The notes under the pieces: model-generated | The model's input: the letters and a program-made list of their open reading frames with translations, nothing else | What the model was told of the DNA's origin: nothing | Databases searched by the model: none | Made by a program: the position numbers and the translations under genes | Origin: Mesocentrotus franciscanus | Lineage: Eukaryota > Echinodermata > Echinoidea > Camarodonta > Strongylocentrotidae | Length of the DNA: 64,000 nt | Direction of reading: 5' to 3' | Assembly (NCBI GenBank): GCA_037976565.1 | Contig: CP137667.1 | Location: forward strand, 27,528,923-27,592,922 | In this document: positions 33,997 through 46,652 of the stretch, in pieces | Numbering within the stretch: the stretch's first letter is position 1 | How the letters are laid out: each line of letters starts with the position of its first letter

Positions 33997-35076
33997 CTAT
34001 AATACGGCCTCTGAGTGTAAGGCAGCCGATGCTGCAAGTGAACCGTTCGTTACCCATTTTTCATGCCGCTGCTTGAAACATTTTCGCACCTCCTTGACGA
34101 CTGCGCGCCGATATGACCTGCACATGAATAAATATATGAAAGCATTAATCCAACTGTTACATAATGCAGGGAAAGACACAAGAGTTCCCCATGCAGATGG
34201 AATACGCGCGTTGAATATTACCGCTGCCACCATCGTACATATAAGCGGAAGCCACGTGACGAAGAAAGCTGAAGTCAGCACGAGGATGGTCCGAACGCCC
34301 TTGAGGCGATCCGTCGTGTACCGAACAGCCGTCGGGGACATGTCGGCAAGTTCGCGAGTCTTTTGAATAGTAATCATCATAAGGCGAATGTTTACGAACA
34401 TTAAGATGCTGGCGGGGATGACAAAAGATACGACGATGATTATGATGAGGGGACGGACCGGATCGGTACTGTCTAAGTAAAGTAACGCGCACAGTCTGAT
34501 GTTTTCTTCGGGGCTTGGAAGATCTCTCGCTACCAGTATCACCAGTGACGCCAGCGCACCAACCAATAACACGCAGGCAAGCACGATACGCGCCCTCTTC
34601 GGCGTCATAATGGTCGGGTAACGAAGAGGCTTCATAATTGTCAAATACCGGTCAACACTGACTAAACACAGACACAGAAGCGCCTGGCATGATACCATGG
34701 TGTACACAATGGCTACTATGTCACACGTCGTGTGCGTATGCGGCCAGTTTCCCCAGATAGCCAAGACCATTTCCGTTGGGCAACAGATCAAACCTGACAA
34801 TAGGTCCACCACGGCCAGAGCACAAAGAAAGAACCGCGTGTTGTCACTAAAGCAATCTAAGGGTTTCCTCATGATGTACAAGTTAAGTGTGTTGCAAGAT
34901 ATGATTAGAAGAAACGCCATAGTGTACAATGCGAGTGCGATGATCGTTATGTGGTACGCCACGTAACTTGTTACTTCATCGTCTATGGTTGAGTTAGGCA
35001 GCTCCGTCAACGGCCACAGCGTCCCATAAAGCTCACTGGAATTCCATGTTTCCAGGTCCACCGAATGTTTATCCAT
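33997..35076 (-). CDS. Class A (rhodopsin-like) G protein-coupled receptor, orphan
   Basis: This is a predicted seven-helix plasma-membrane receptor of 359 residues coupling an unknown ligand to G proteins. The N-terminus carries N-glycosylation sequons at N12 and N28. Helix 1 spans about 40-67 (N62), and helix 2 about 82-106 with the conserved D91. Helix 3 has C118, which probably bonds C196 in extracellular loop 2, and ends in the DRY motif at 142-144. Helix 5 has P221. Helix 6 carries TWLP (W275, P277), a CWxP variant. Helix 7 has NAFIY at 311-315 in place of NPxxY, and a possible palmitoylated cysteine is C333. No tryptophan is seen in helix 4 where class A receptors usually have one. The ATG at 35076 has a good context (A at -3, G at +4). 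The frame stays open upstream to a splice acceptor at 35120, so an upstream exon could add N-terminal residues. The frame ends in TAG. Single-exon orphan receptors of this kind are expanded in echinoderm genomes. The ligand cannot be told from the sequence; amine- or peptide-type are both possible. Confidence 0.93.
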   Translation of the reverse strand: MDKHSVDLETWNSSELYGTLWPLTELPNSTIDDEVTSYVAYHITIIALALYTMAFLLIISCNTLNLYIMRKPLDCFSDNTRFFLCALAVVDLLSGLICCPTEMVLAIWGNWPHTHTTCDIVAIVYTMVSCQALLCLCLVSVDRYLTIMKPLRYPTIMTPKRARIVLACVLLVGALASLVILVARDLPSPEENIRLCALLYLDSTDPVRPLIIIIVVSFVIPASILMFVNIRLMMITIQKTRELADMSPTAVRYTTDRLKGVRTILVLTSAFFVTWLPLICTMVAAVIFNARIPSAWGTLVSFPALCNSWINAFIYLFMCRSYRRAVVKEVRKCFKQRHEKWVTNGSLAASAALHSEAVL

Positions 35077-35119
35077 GATGCCTTTGGTGGTGCTGGTGGT
35101 AGTGCGACTTCTCAATGAA

Positions 35120-35142
35120 CTGCAAGGAAAAAGAAAACAGAA
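35120..35142 (-). other. Probable splice acceptor upstream of the GPCR coding exon
   Basis: On the minus strand a pyrimidine-rich tract (CTGTTTTCTTTTTCCTTGCAG) ends in AG at 35120, 43 bases before the GPCR ATG. It has the form of a good 3' splice site. It suggests a 5' UTR intron or a short upstream coding exon. The matching donor and first exon were not identified. Confidence 0.6.
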
Positions 35143-35329
35143 ACTTAATTATTTTAAACACTTGAAAACAAATTGAAAGAGAGAATAACTTTTGGTCAGT
35201 TCATATTAAATTAAGTTCAGTCAACAAACCCGACACCTGGGTCTAAAATCACGTTTAACAAAGGCGATTTAACTTCAGAGTTTTGGACCCTCTGAAAACC
35301 AGCGATAGCATGTTGTTATTGCTGAGCAG

Positions 35330-35411
35330 GGCTATCAATCCGTATGTATTATTATGTATATATTTTGCTTTGTATGTTTTTATACGGAAAATAAATACTA
35401 CTACTACTACA
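35330..35411 (+). mobile_element. Possible retroposon 3' tail with (TAC)n
   Basis: CTTTGTATGTTTTTATACGG followed by AAAATAAA and ACTACTACTACTAC has the look of a LINE or SINE 3' end with a short simple repeat. It lies about 210-290 bp upstream of the GPCR exon. No coding part is attached. Confidence 0.35.
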
Positions 35412-35822
35412 AGACTCACTTCCTTTTTGTGAAAGCCAGACGAACCAACGTGTAAACGCAGCGTCGTGCCTTTGGGTCTAACATTGCTCATCAGACACGA
35501 AATTGAAATTCGAATTAATTTTTCTAATGTTCTATAGAGTATTCTATTCCATATTTCATCGGGTTGATATGACTTACTATTTGCTGGCTCGTTTCTTAGT
35601 CATCAATTCTAAACCATTTGTATTCATTTCCCTAATCCCTTAAGATCAGTACACATTACTACCCTGCAAGAATCAGTATTATGAAGCTGCATACCCCTAT
35701 TATTTTAAATCCGCTTCTAGTAATGGAATTAGATTTCGAAGCTGGCTCAGAGATCATTCGGGATACTAGTCACATTTCACCTAACCGTGAACGAGGGCAG
35801 GAGAGTGATAGCAACTATCAGA

Positions 35823-36393
35823 TTAAAGGGATAGTTGAGTTTTGTTGCAGATGGCGCTACATAAAATAATTTTTTGGTGAGATAATGAAAAACTGAATGT
35901 CAAATTTGAAAGAATAACAATTTAAATGACAAATTCATCTTTGTTTGATCAGAATCGGTTCAGAGACGACTGAAATATCCATAAATATAACCATTTCTAA
36001 TATTTGTGGTGCCCCACAAATATTCGGTAATTTTGAACCAGCCGTTGAAAAGCGAGATAACGCCTTATACAGTTTATTCCAGCCAATGCCAATATTGGCT
36101 TTTTGTTGGCTTTTTCGTGTAGGTTTTAAGACGCACAACCAGCCGGCCCGGGTATTGTTATTTTTAATTAATTAATTAACGGTCACCATATTTTGGGGAA
36201 AGTGGAGCTGAATTGGTATGATCGTATTCAATTTAATTTCACACATTTGGTGGTCTAAAATTACCTTCATAGCAATTTTAGGTTCTAAAAGGGCACTAGA
36301 AATGTCATAAGAATAAGAGCAATAACCATGCACTTGGAAGGCATTTGCGGTCTTAAACTCAAGAACTCAACAAGAACTCAACTATCCCTTTAA
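35823..36393. mobile_element. TTAA-flanked inverted-repeat element (571 bp)
   Basis: The left end TTAAAGGGATAGTTGAGTTT and right end AACTCAACTATCCCTTTAA are inverted copies, bounded by TTAA on both sides. A perfect 11-bp stem (AATATTTGTGG/CCACAAATATT) lies near the centre at 35998-36023. It has no transposase frame. The TTAA bounds recall piggyBac-type target duplications, but the tips are not the usual CCC. Confidence 0.8.
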
Positions 36394-37077
36394 GTAAAAA
36401 AGGGAAAAGAGCATGTCCATCATGCATGCAACTTTTTTCCCCCTTTTCCCTTTTTCGGTATCAAACCCATGAAACCTGAAACCTCATTTCTTGTCCTAAA
36501 TTATGTGATTTACTTTTTGGAAAACGGAATACAGATCTGATCGTCATCCGACTTGCAAAGACATGCGCTTCTGTCATCGAGACAATAATACAAATGACTA
36601 GAGTGGTTATAAACACAACTGCAAGTCAATCAGGGACTCGGGGCCGCACCGGTGATGAGGGAAATATGACGGTTAATTATCTGCCTCAAGGTGTGTGCGT
36701 GTGTTTGTAGACTATCGTCCCATTATTGATTCGCCCATTAGCATTTCGTTACGAGGGTAATATCTGTCTGGAGTGATTTGCTTATCGCCGAGAAGTATAA
36801 TCAGTGTTAGATCACCGTAATCCACGTGGTTAAAGCTATCGCTGGGAAATGCTCTTCATTTCCCATTTTCTGACACTGCAAGAGCCCCCTCGTATGTAAG
36901 CCTGTGAAGCTTACGTCGTCGAAGCCCAATGGTAACTCCATCTCTGACATCACTATGTACTAGAAATTATGTAATTTCTTTTGAATTGAAGTGCTATCAC
37001 GGATCAAAATTTGATAATTATTGTTGAGACCTTACGTTACGTACCGAACCACAATTTTGCTAAGTAAAGGTGTTGAG

Positions 37078-37160
37078 AAGCGGTATGCGAGTGGTAAGAC
37101 ACTTGGCTTGAAATGAGAAAGTCTTGGGTTCAATTCAAGCCTATGCGCGCCAATAGTGTT
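37078..37160 (+). mobile_element. tRNA-like (SINE head) sequence
   Basis: TATGCGAGTGGTAAGACACTT resembles an A box and GGGTTCAATTCAAGCC a B box, spaced as in tRNA genes. Stems are poor, so it is more likely the head of a tRNA-derived SINE than a working tRNA gene. Confidence 0.45.
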
Positions 37161-37694
37161 CTTACGGAAAATAATAATCCTCTATTGCCATTTTACACCT
37201 CTAAAAAAAGAATGCTCTCTCGAGTCATTCATAATGCAAAATTTACATTTTAGTCATTTTGTGTGAAGAAATGGGAAGTTGTCCTGTACTACGTCACAGT
37301 GACGTTACCGATTCAGCCATTTTGAAGTGCCCTTGCGTATAGTGATAATAAGATTCAAAGATTCACAACTCTCTTATTTTTTTTCTTCTCGATTTCATTC
37401 AAAATTTCCCCACTCTGCTTCTCTGATTGTTCTACCTTCTTTGAGAGTAGTTGTCTATTAAGGTTGGATCTTCCTTTATTAACGGGTACTGGTAGGAATT
37501 ATTTAAATGCCAAGAGCACCAAAATCGCTGGCCTAGCTCGAACCGGGGGTAATATTTGAGCCGTGTGGTGGATATAATGGCTAAGAAATATCCAATATCT
37601 AATATTATAAATACTCATATTTACTTTTTATCCGAAAGCTTTTTGATAAATGGATCCGCAAATAACGCTAATTACACGGTGACAATATCGTGGC

Positions 37695-37840
37695 CAGGTA
37701 TTGGTTTTGTTTAAACAATGCTCAACCTGTTTGCACTGCAAAACCCTTTGCTTCCATTGAAAGCGACAGGTATCGGTTTTGTTGAAACAATACGAAGGCC
37801 TGTTTGCACTGGAAGATCCCCTGGGCTTCATTAAAAACGT
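37695..37840 (+). repeat. ~75-bp unit in two diverged tandem copies
   Basis: GGTATTGGTTTTGTTTAAAC ... CCTGTTTGCACTGCAAAACC is followed by GGTATCGGTTTTGTTGAAAC ... CCTGTTTGCACTGGAAGATC. Confidence 0.6.
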
Positions 37841-40800
37841 TTGCATATCACCGATAAATGTCAGCTAAGCCTTATCAGGTAGATTCCAATCTCCGCGTTA
37901 CTATTTGATGTGGATCAACTCGCGTGGATATCACTATACCGAGGACGGGTTACGATCAACAAGTCCCCGTCAGCAGTTCGTGAACAGCCCACGTCTGTAC
38001 AGAAGGCGTTACCGAAAATAGAAGAAAAAAAGTTGAATCATTACCCTGCAACATACATGTACCTCTCTCCCTCCCGTTCCACGATGGAGTACATTTCACC
38101 AATCACCATTAACATGAATTAAAGACACGCGTGATATTGGCCAGCGATAGAGTGATATTAACCGAGACAGATAGGAAACCAACCTATGAAGCTCCTACAA
38201 TTCACCTAATTTCAAAATAGATTAAGCTCGCAATTCCCCCAAGGACGGTTTGACGATTGCTAAGAATTGTTTTAAAACCCGGTTATATAATATCATTTCA
38301 TGGGGCTATTGTGGTTACTATTGCACGCCAATGGCGTCACCGAATCTGAAGGACCTACTCGAAGGTTCATTCTCCAGATAAATATGTATTAAATTGCAAT
38401 CCATGCTGGCATGAACGACGATGTGGTATTGCAGATTGTCAGCCACAGTGAAAACGGGGATAAGGGAAGAGAAAGAAAAGAAATACAGAAATACAGGAGA
38501 AGTGAAGAAGAACCACGACCCAGCATGGCGACTACTTCGTTACCACATTAAGTGGATTTCATCTTCCGTGCCTGGTTTTGGGGGGCGCGTGTACCCTTTT
38601 ACAGCTCAAGTTCCAAGCGCTGTGGGCGTAGAAAAGGGTTAATAACTTATCCAGTTGGCTTTCCCCTTTTCGGATAACGAACGTCCCTTGCTTTCGGCAT
38701 CACTCTGACAATATCGCCTCACTTAAAACTTTGTTTTTCTCATCAAGTTGTCTCTCTAGAGAAGCATTGAGCAACATATGGACAGCGACGGAACGGGTTC
38801 AGATAGATGACATTATCAGAAAAAAGAGTTTTAAATAGTATTCTTTATTTGTTTAGAAGACACAAAAACGAAGGATCAAGAATAGAATCTCTTTTCAACC
38901 ATCGAAAAAAAAGTAAAATAATCTAACAAATGTTATAAAAGCTTTGCGTTACGAAACGTAGGAGAGCATCGATTTATCAAATTGATTAGATTCATTTTCA
39001 ATTTGTCTGTATACACTGCGACATCATACATTTCTATAAGCTGATGCCTCAAAAGTTACGTTTGCCTCAGGGATGTAATAATCAAGCCATACTGTGGAAA
39101 GCATATAGCTGTTGTTGCTGCAACATGAGAGTCTGCCTAGTCAGAGAATTGGAAAGAATTGATTGAAAGGAAGTCCTTTATGCACGGAAAAAGTCATAAA
39201 CTTGTCCTACATTGCATCATAAAAATAAAGCAATTGATTAGCCAGTTTGAGATTTGCACGGTTTTACATAACCCACGATTTTGTTTATTCGACTGCCTTC
39301 GAGATATATTTAACCAGCTTATTTCGCTCATGTTTTGCTTTTTATTCAGAGGAACTTATGACGGTGGCATTGTCCTGTCAGAGTGTAAAGTCGAAATGCG
39401 CAAAACTACAAAAGGAAAGAATAGTTTCGTTTGGCGAAAATCATCCAATGACGATGGAAACGCCATTAATCTCAACAACAACAAGTTTAAAAGACAATTA
39501 TTTGAAGTAAAAAAGGAAGAGTCACTTCGTTCATCAAAAGAGAAGTTAGGTGAATTAAAAATTGACATAATAGAGGCGGGGGGGGGCATATTGCCAGGGA
39601 CACGGCGTTGCTTACCTCTCTACTTTGATGACGATCCGAATGAGTTAATCCATCGGGAAGTGATGTTCCTTAGTAAAAGTTTAATTAATTCCAAAATTCC
39701 AAGTATATTCCTTCCTCGTCTTTAAAGAATACTTTGTCACTCTCCACTAGCTTGTTCTTACTTTTCTGCTTATCCTTTACTGTGATTCCAGATTGAATGG
39801 TTAGAAGAATCTGTTTCGCTGTTCCAATCTGCGCGATTATTTGAAAGCGACGTTCATCAAGTCCCGTTGTAAAACAAAATCACGAGTTGTACTTTACGTC
39901 TCTTCACACCTCCGCGGCGATGATAGATTTAAGAACAGTCTGATGAGAACCTGATAACCAGAACGATCACCATCAAAGAATGGACACTTTCCAATTCATC
40001 AACAATTGATAAGCTGGATAGCTTTCCAATGACATCCACAGACGCCTAGACGCGAAGACACAAATAAATCCTCCTTGACGGAAAAGACCGCCCAGGATAT
40101 GTTAACGGATCTCGAAATGCAGTCGCAATCATCAGCACATCTACCCATCTACTGAACCTACAATCGAATTGTCCTACGACTTTGGATGACACCCCAGGGT
40201 CACGCGATCCACGTTTTTTTTAATGTTTAATCAGATAGGAAGTGGTGCTGATCCTGCTGCCCATTATTCCAGCATTAGGTCATCATCATCAAGGCTCCTG
40301 AGAGTGGTAAACGCAAAAACATCTCGTATTCTCCAACAGTGGGTTAATACGTTAATGGGAGGAGCGGGGCATTCGCAGGTTGTTGACGATCAGTTGACAC
40401 TGGCTTTGCAGCGTAATATGAAAAGAAAGTCAGCGAGGTTTATTTCCCGCTTAATCGTCACGACCGATGCGTTCTACTTTCCCTTGGTAGTTGTGCTCCT
40501 AAAACTCGAGAAATCGATACCGTCTAAACAGATGTGGACATTAGGCAATGCTAAGCTTAGTTTGAGTGTTTACAAAATATCTCCCGTAAGGTGGACAGAG
40601 TTCCCTCTTCAGGGTCAACTGAGGTCGTACGAAGTAACCAGACGTCGAACTTTCTAAGAAAATTAAAATAAAATCAATTATCAATCCAAATGTGTCATCT
40701 CGAACGCAGCAATTAACACGGTTAGTTGAGATAAATATGGGGCTTTCCCTTTATAAATTCTTTCGAAGTATTGCGGGGTGATCTAGTCCGAATACATAAT

Positions 40801-42794
40801 TTACTCAGCTGCTTTCCAAGTCGTTGATACTGTTCGTAAAAGATAGAAATATAACATGTACTCTTCCAAAGTATGAGATTGCGAATGAGTCATTCCACTC
40901 AAAAAAAACACCTTGCTCTGTGCAACTCCTTTCGTAGATGTCCAAGTATATCCAATGCTCTCGGAGATGGATGCCGAAGTTTGGCGAATGTGAAAGCCCG
41001 CTAAAAACTTCCGACCGCTTCTACCAATATACACCAGACGCAATCCCAAAACGATCCTCACCGAACGGTAGCACGAGTCGCAAATGAGCTCCGTCGCTTC
41101 CAAATGCTACGCTTCCACCAATGCTGCCGATCTCTCTCTCTTTCCCTGTCTCCTTCGGTCAGAAGGACGATTCCATTAATCCTCCGTACGAGGTTTAATG
41201 TTCACGCCCTAATCAATGCACACTCTGCGAGTTGACAGTGAAGAATTTCAGCATGCATCGAGCATGAATGATATGCCTACACAAATGCCCCGTATCGAAT
41301 GGCGCTTCTTCGCGTTTTTAAAATCCCTTTCCTCAATCTGTGTAATGCTCTTTCTGGGTGAAAGCCTACTTTCCACCGTTGTCGTCGCGTTTCCTCCTTT
41401 TCGGTCCTCCGTGGCGTGACTCTGCTGATTAATCTAGGGACGAATAAACGGTAGAAGAAAAAAAGCGTTTTACAAATTTTCAAATACCGACTGGTAGGCA
41501 AAGCAGTCTCCAGGTTCGATGCATCATGCATGCATAGATTTCCGTCGGGAAGAGACAAAAAGTACGGTGATGTAGTGATGTACCTTAAGATCCAGGATAC
41601 AGATATCAATTTGAAGATGAATGGTACACTTGCATTTGCAATGAAGAAAGTAATATCCAGAAATGTCCCAGTTGTCGTTCTGTTTACGATTTAGTTTTTG
41701 TTCTTGTGAAACAGCTGTCGTTTGACCACGTTAGAATCAAAACAATAGGTTCAAGCTTGTCGTTTGGAAAGGGGACAGAGTATGTATCTTTTTTTAATGG
41801 CATCCATCACAATGATTACTTTCATGAACTAGACAGTTTATCAATAATAAATACAACATGCTACTGGTGAATGTATGACATGCATGATTGAACCAGGGAG
41901 GTGAAAGAAAGGAGGTGAAACTCTTGTAATTTATTCAAACGCATTCGTGAGTTCTAAAGCGTAACAATGGGATGTGTAACATTCCACTTGGCTTTGAAGT
42001 TCCATGCTCGAACCGCGCTTCCACGGCGGGGACTTTCGGAAGCCAGGCACCAGTTTTACATTTATTACAAAATATTAAATTACCGGCAAAATTTCAGTGT
42101 AGATCAAAAACTTTATTTGGGGATTGTATTGGGAATAGTGCATCAAACGAATTTTCAAATTTAGTACTCCGTCCTTCCTATAATTTGTGTGCATGAGTTG
42201 GTAAAAGAAAAATTACATCCTGACAAAAACTCAATATTTTAGGATAATGCGCTAATTTGTGCATGTTTTAATGTCCCGTTATTTAATCCATGATTTACAA
42301 TCTTTAATAAAATTAAGTTTGCTAATGCGTGTTTTCGCGTGTTTTTTATATTTTTGAAGTTAAAAAAAGGATGAAATTACCCAAGTTTGTGTTCGCTTGT
42401 TCTACTCTTTACACATTCAACAATGGATGAGAAATCATTGAAAGGGACAGCGAACAGTTGCTGGGATACCATTTTCTGATGTAGGAATTCTAAATCCTGA
42501 AATTTCATGCGCTCTTTATCTCACCACCTGGTCAACAGTTGCAGATTAGCGCATAACTTTTCGGCGGCATGGAGCATGGGGTCAAAGGAGAGCGGCTTGA
42601 TTCCAGTCCTTCTCTATCACGTCCCTGATTGAACAGAGAGCGTTGAAAATCCGTACAGGTATCGAGTGTAACACGGCGGTGTAATACAAGGTGGAGTATT
42701 GATATTAAATGTTTAAATTGCCAAATGTTGGTATATCATTGTTGTTTTACATTTCCCACGAAACCTAATTAGATAGAGCAGGTTAATGCAAATT

Positions 42795-43055
42795 GTAAGC
42801 ACAGAGAGGGAAAGGGAGAAAGAGAGACCGACATTGAGACAGAGAGAGTTGCGGATGGATAGGTTATGGAAGTGGAGGAGAGATACACAAAAAAGTGGGT
42901 TAGTGAGAATGAAATAAGGGGAGAAATAGGAATACCAGTATAAAGAGAGAGGGGGAGAGAGACAGAGAAGGGAAGAGAAGGAAATAAAGAATAAATAAAC
43001 AGAGAGAGAGAGAGAAGGGGAGAGAGAGAAGGGGGCGGAGAGAGAGAGAGAGGGG
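42795..43055 (+). repeat. GA-rich microsatellite
   Basis: Imperfect GAGAGA tracts with GGGA interruptions. The serine/leucine/proline-rich minus-strand frames are translations of this tract. Confidence 0.9.
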
Positions 43056-43829
43056 CGCGTTTACCGAATTGAGATGTGCTATAGGTAAGAGAAAATAACG
43101 GGAAAAAAGTGAGAAAGTGACAATGTAGAGAGATAACACAGGACCAGCACAGGGTTGATGTACATGATAACGGTTTTTCATACCAAACCTTAGAGAGATT
43201 GAACCCCATACTATTTCAAATTCTACTAATTCCTTGGAGAGGGTCAACAAAAGATAACGGTAACCGATCTTACGTAATAATCTGCCTCAATAGGACATAG
43301 GCATGAATAATGGAATGGAATACTGCACAATGCTCAGGTTCTCAATCATGTTTACATACTGGACTTTAAACTATAAACAAGTCTCTGTTTAACAGAAGAT
43401 AACGTATCTCTTGGACAAAATAGATAACGTGCAAACGAATCCCATAATTCTGCTCCGTATAATATTGACCACTTTTTTTGGGGGGGAGGTACATGTATTT
43501 GAACTAAGTGTTGCTGCCAAATACTTAAAGACCAGTGACAATTAAAACAAATTAGCCATTGTGATGGCAGTTTTAATGGTTGATAATAAAACTTTGATCT
43601 GAATTAGTTAATCGTTGAAGAGTTGGAGAATACCAAAACTGGTGCAACCTCAAGGGAGAAAAGTGAATCCTATTTTCTCCCCAACTCTTCGTCTTTCATC
43701 CACGAAACATTCAAAATTATCAATTGTACGTAGAAAACGAATCTTACACTTCTATCAGCCCTGCCAACCGAGGAGACTTGTCATCACCCCGAGCAGTCGG
43801 CTACATAACCACTGGCGCCTTGACAGATC
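43056..43829. other. No gene recognised
   Basis: A G run near 43482-43488 and unassigned AT-rich sequence. Confidence 0.5.
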
Positions 43830-44190
43830 ACGGCCCCAACACCGTGAATTCAAACCTTCTTTTCCTTCCGACCCACTTAAAATCAAGAGTTCCGTTTAAA
43901 GACGAGCTAAAATGCAAGGACCCGCTTCCCGATAAGAAACCGCAATTATGAGGAAATCTGTTGGTGGGCGGTGGGAATATGAAGGCGTCATAACAGTTCG
44001 GCTAAATGCATGCGGGCATTAACACGACAAACTGGGTTTCGCTGGATCATGCTAGCGCATAACGAAGGTCCCATTTTAAGACTCACTTAAAACTCAAGTG
44101 CATACCCTCAAACATTGTTGAAATGCAAAGACAGGCTTCCTGATAGGCAACCTATTTCTAAGTAAAGATGTCGCTGGTGGTTGTTGTCGT
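43830..44190 (+). repeat. Two diverged ~225-bp tandem units
   Basis: GACCCACTTAAAATCAAGAG ... AAATGCAAGGACCCGCTTCC at 43868-43930 resembles AGACTCACTTAAAACTCAAG ... AAATGCAAAGACAGGCTTCC at 44080-44145. A shorter third echo (GACCCTCTTAAAATTCAAAA) lies at 44483. Confidence 0.55.
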
Positions 44191-44213
44191 TATTATAATT
44201 ATGTTGCTTCTGT

Positions 44214-44446
44214 GTCAGTTACACCTGTAAAACCAACACCAGACCGAAAACAGTCCGAAAAAAAAATACATGGGCAATTGGTTCGGTGTCCGTGTGGTGT
44301 CAGTTTTTCCGTGTGGCTTAGGCATCATAAGTTAGTCGTACCAAGGAGACCGACAACCGACAGAACAAACAGTTACACTATCCAGAATGTCCAAGGATCG
44401 GTCGCTGTGTAGACGGGATTTGGAGTCGATCGGGCGGTGTGACTGA
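44214..44446. mobile_element. Inverted-repeat element with CGGTGTGAC ends, copy 1
   Basis: TCAGTTACACCTGTAAAACC and AACACCAGACCGAAAACAGT on the left, GGGCGGTGTGACTGA on the right. The left arm matches 56370-56410 (AACCAACACCAGACCAAATA). Confidence 0.6.
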
Positions 44447-45025
44447 GGTATTCGCGAGAATTATTATGCTCCTCTTCTTTTAGACCCTCTTAAAATTCAA
44501 AAGTTTCTGCTTGGACATGCTAAAGTCAAGTTTGAAGACAATGACATTCACTTCTGACGAATTTCCTGTTGAATTCTCTGGAAAATGTTATCGGTAAGGA
44601 ATGGGTCAGCACGTTCTTCCGAAGTTAGATTAAAATCTCCCACGGAAAGGCCAGAGAATGAAATCGGAGAGGAAGGGCTGTCCACGTTGATTAACGTTCT
44701 GTCGAAATCGGGAGGTGCAATCGTGTTTAATTTGGACAAGTGGGAAACGACAATTTTGTTTTAGTTGGGCATCTTGGTCAGAGCTTTACTTGCTCTATAG
44801 ATCTCAATCTTTATGTTTGTCTCAAGGTTTACATGTATCTCGTCCTCATTTTATATATCTCTTCTCGTCTCTGTTTTTCTTCGAATCTGTCTTGCTTTTC
44901 GTCGGCTGCTCGCAAGTAGGTCGTAAGAGCTCTGTATTGTCAATAGCAGCAACGAACTTCTTGTAGGAAGCCGACATATTATCGTTGATTAACCCACTGC
45001 CTACTTGAGCCCAGTGCGTCCTATC

Positions 45026-45270
45026 TTAACACCTCGTTTGCCTTCTTTAGCTCTCTGCACGGTAGCTCGTTTGCCACACGCGTATTTCTACTCAAAAGAA
45101 TACGCACTCATTAACGGAAGGATTGCTTGGTGCAACATACACAATGACTTTGTAAACTTCCCATTTTTGGCGTTGACTAGCTGCATGACAACCCTTGTAA
45201 CACCGGTATAGATTAATCTTGCTCTGGAATAAGTTAAACAATCTTGAAGCCTTTGGTGTAAGGTAAATAC
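45026..45270 (+). repeat. Diverged dispersed repeat, partner of 51372-51606
   Basis: CTCTGCACGGTAGCTCGTTT, GGAAGGATTGCTTGGTGCAA and TTAAACAATCTTGAAGCCTT match the partner in order, with many substitutions and small indels. Confidence 0.8.
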
Positions 45271-46374
45271 TGTGTGGCAGTGGGTGATAATTTGAGTCGC
45301 ATTTAAACGGAGTGGGTCGTCAATTTCCATGTGCAGAAGGCCATAATTCGCTGACACCAGATTTGGTGGAAAATGGGTATACAAGTCTGCACACAGCGAA
45401 CCCGTAGGCCTATCAAGAAATACCCCCTAGTCACTCGGAGAGTCTTCAGGTGAGGGAAATGTAAGATAATGACTTTACCATATGGGAGAAAGGGTGTAAA
45501 ATGCACAGCATTACATAAGGCTTGTTGGTCATAAAACGGAAGGCTAGTCTTGGTGATTGACAACACCTGTTTTGGGGTAAACATCCGAATGGTGTCGAAT
45601 TCTCCACGAGAGCCTACTACTATGCGTCTTTAAAGAGTTAAACCTAAGGGGAATACGGAGCTGAATTCAGTAGTCAACGGTTAATAAGGGGTCTGCCTGT
45701 ATTGTCTGTGCTCCAATTCTGTCAGACATTTCTTAATCTCAGAGTCAAAACAAACTCAAATTCTTCTTCTGAACTAATCTTCAGTTCCGGCGATGGGATT
45801 ACATTTGAAACGAAGGTGGCTTAACTTGAGTCTGAACTGTTTATTTTACATGACATTGGTCGTTTCCACCAGCAAAATTTAATCAGATTCCGAGGCGTAT
45901 CGTGAGTCTGTAGCAGGTAATGGAGTATTAACATCATTCAAGGTTTTTTTTTTGGGGGGGGCACAACTCATCATCGGAAAATGAAATATAGGACTTTACA
46001 AGGCCACTGAATGGGGGACGGTGCGGGAGGTGGTCATATCATTTTCTTTTCCCGTTATACTCTTCTTTTTAAACATAATGTAATAAGATTCAATGTATGA
46101 GCTTACATAACCGTAAGTAAAACGTAGACTAGGCGAGTGTAATATGACTAAATTGTTCATGAATCTTTCCACTTATCTTCTACAATAACATTTATCTATC
46201 TACACTTCGACGAATCTTTAATTTCACTTCTCTATAACTTCACATGAATCCCCGATGCAGATAGCAATGAAAGTACACTGTTATTCTACCAGCTTCCTTT
46301 CGGATTTCATACACTGTTAAAATATTAATTCGGAATGGCCGATGATGTACATGAACTGTCGAACTAAAACTCCT

Positions 46375-46652
46375 GGGGGTGTTTCACAAAGACTAAGATC
46401 GACTTTAAGTTGGACTTAAGTATAGCAGGCCGTTCATGCCATTGTTTGCTATCATTATTTACTGGCATTGGTCTCTCAAGGGACGTACAAATCATGGTAA
46501 AAAATCTACAAAACTTACATTTTTTGATAATTCATTATTGAAGGAAAAAATATTATCTAAAAATCATAATGGTGAGAGTAAACAATGGCACGAACGGCCT
46601 GTTGTACTTAAGTCCAACTTAAAGTCGATCGTAGTCTTTGTGAAACAGCCCC
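46375..46652. mobile_element. MITE with GTTTCACAAAG ends (family C)
   Basis: GGGGGTGTTTCACAAAGACT, AAGATCGACTTTAAGTTGGA and CGGCCGTTCATGCC-like sequence on the left are mirrored by CACGAACGGCCTGTTGTACT, TCCAACTTAAAGTCGATC and GTCTTTGTGAAACAGCCCC on the right. The frame inside (46436-46687) is not a gene. Confidence 0.85.

Larger units (their letters stand above)
36394..42790. other. Repeat-poor stretch with no assigned gene
   Basis: Apart from a tRNA-like piece (37078-37160) and a short tandem pair (37695-37840), I recognise nothing here. Open frames at 39159-39725 (188 codons) and 40223-40657 (144 codons) have no signal peptide, domain or conserved motif, and the first contains a G-run-encoded GGG stretch. 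GPCR upstream exons or enhancers could lie here, but nothing in the sequence shows it. Confidence 0.5.

Noticed and set aside
39159..39725. 188-codon open frame
   Set aside because: It has no signal peptide, domain or conserved motif, and part of it is encoded by a G run. A chance frame is more likely, though a transcript would change this.
40223..40657. 144-codon open frame
   Set aside because: It has no recognisable family, motif or flanking splice signals.
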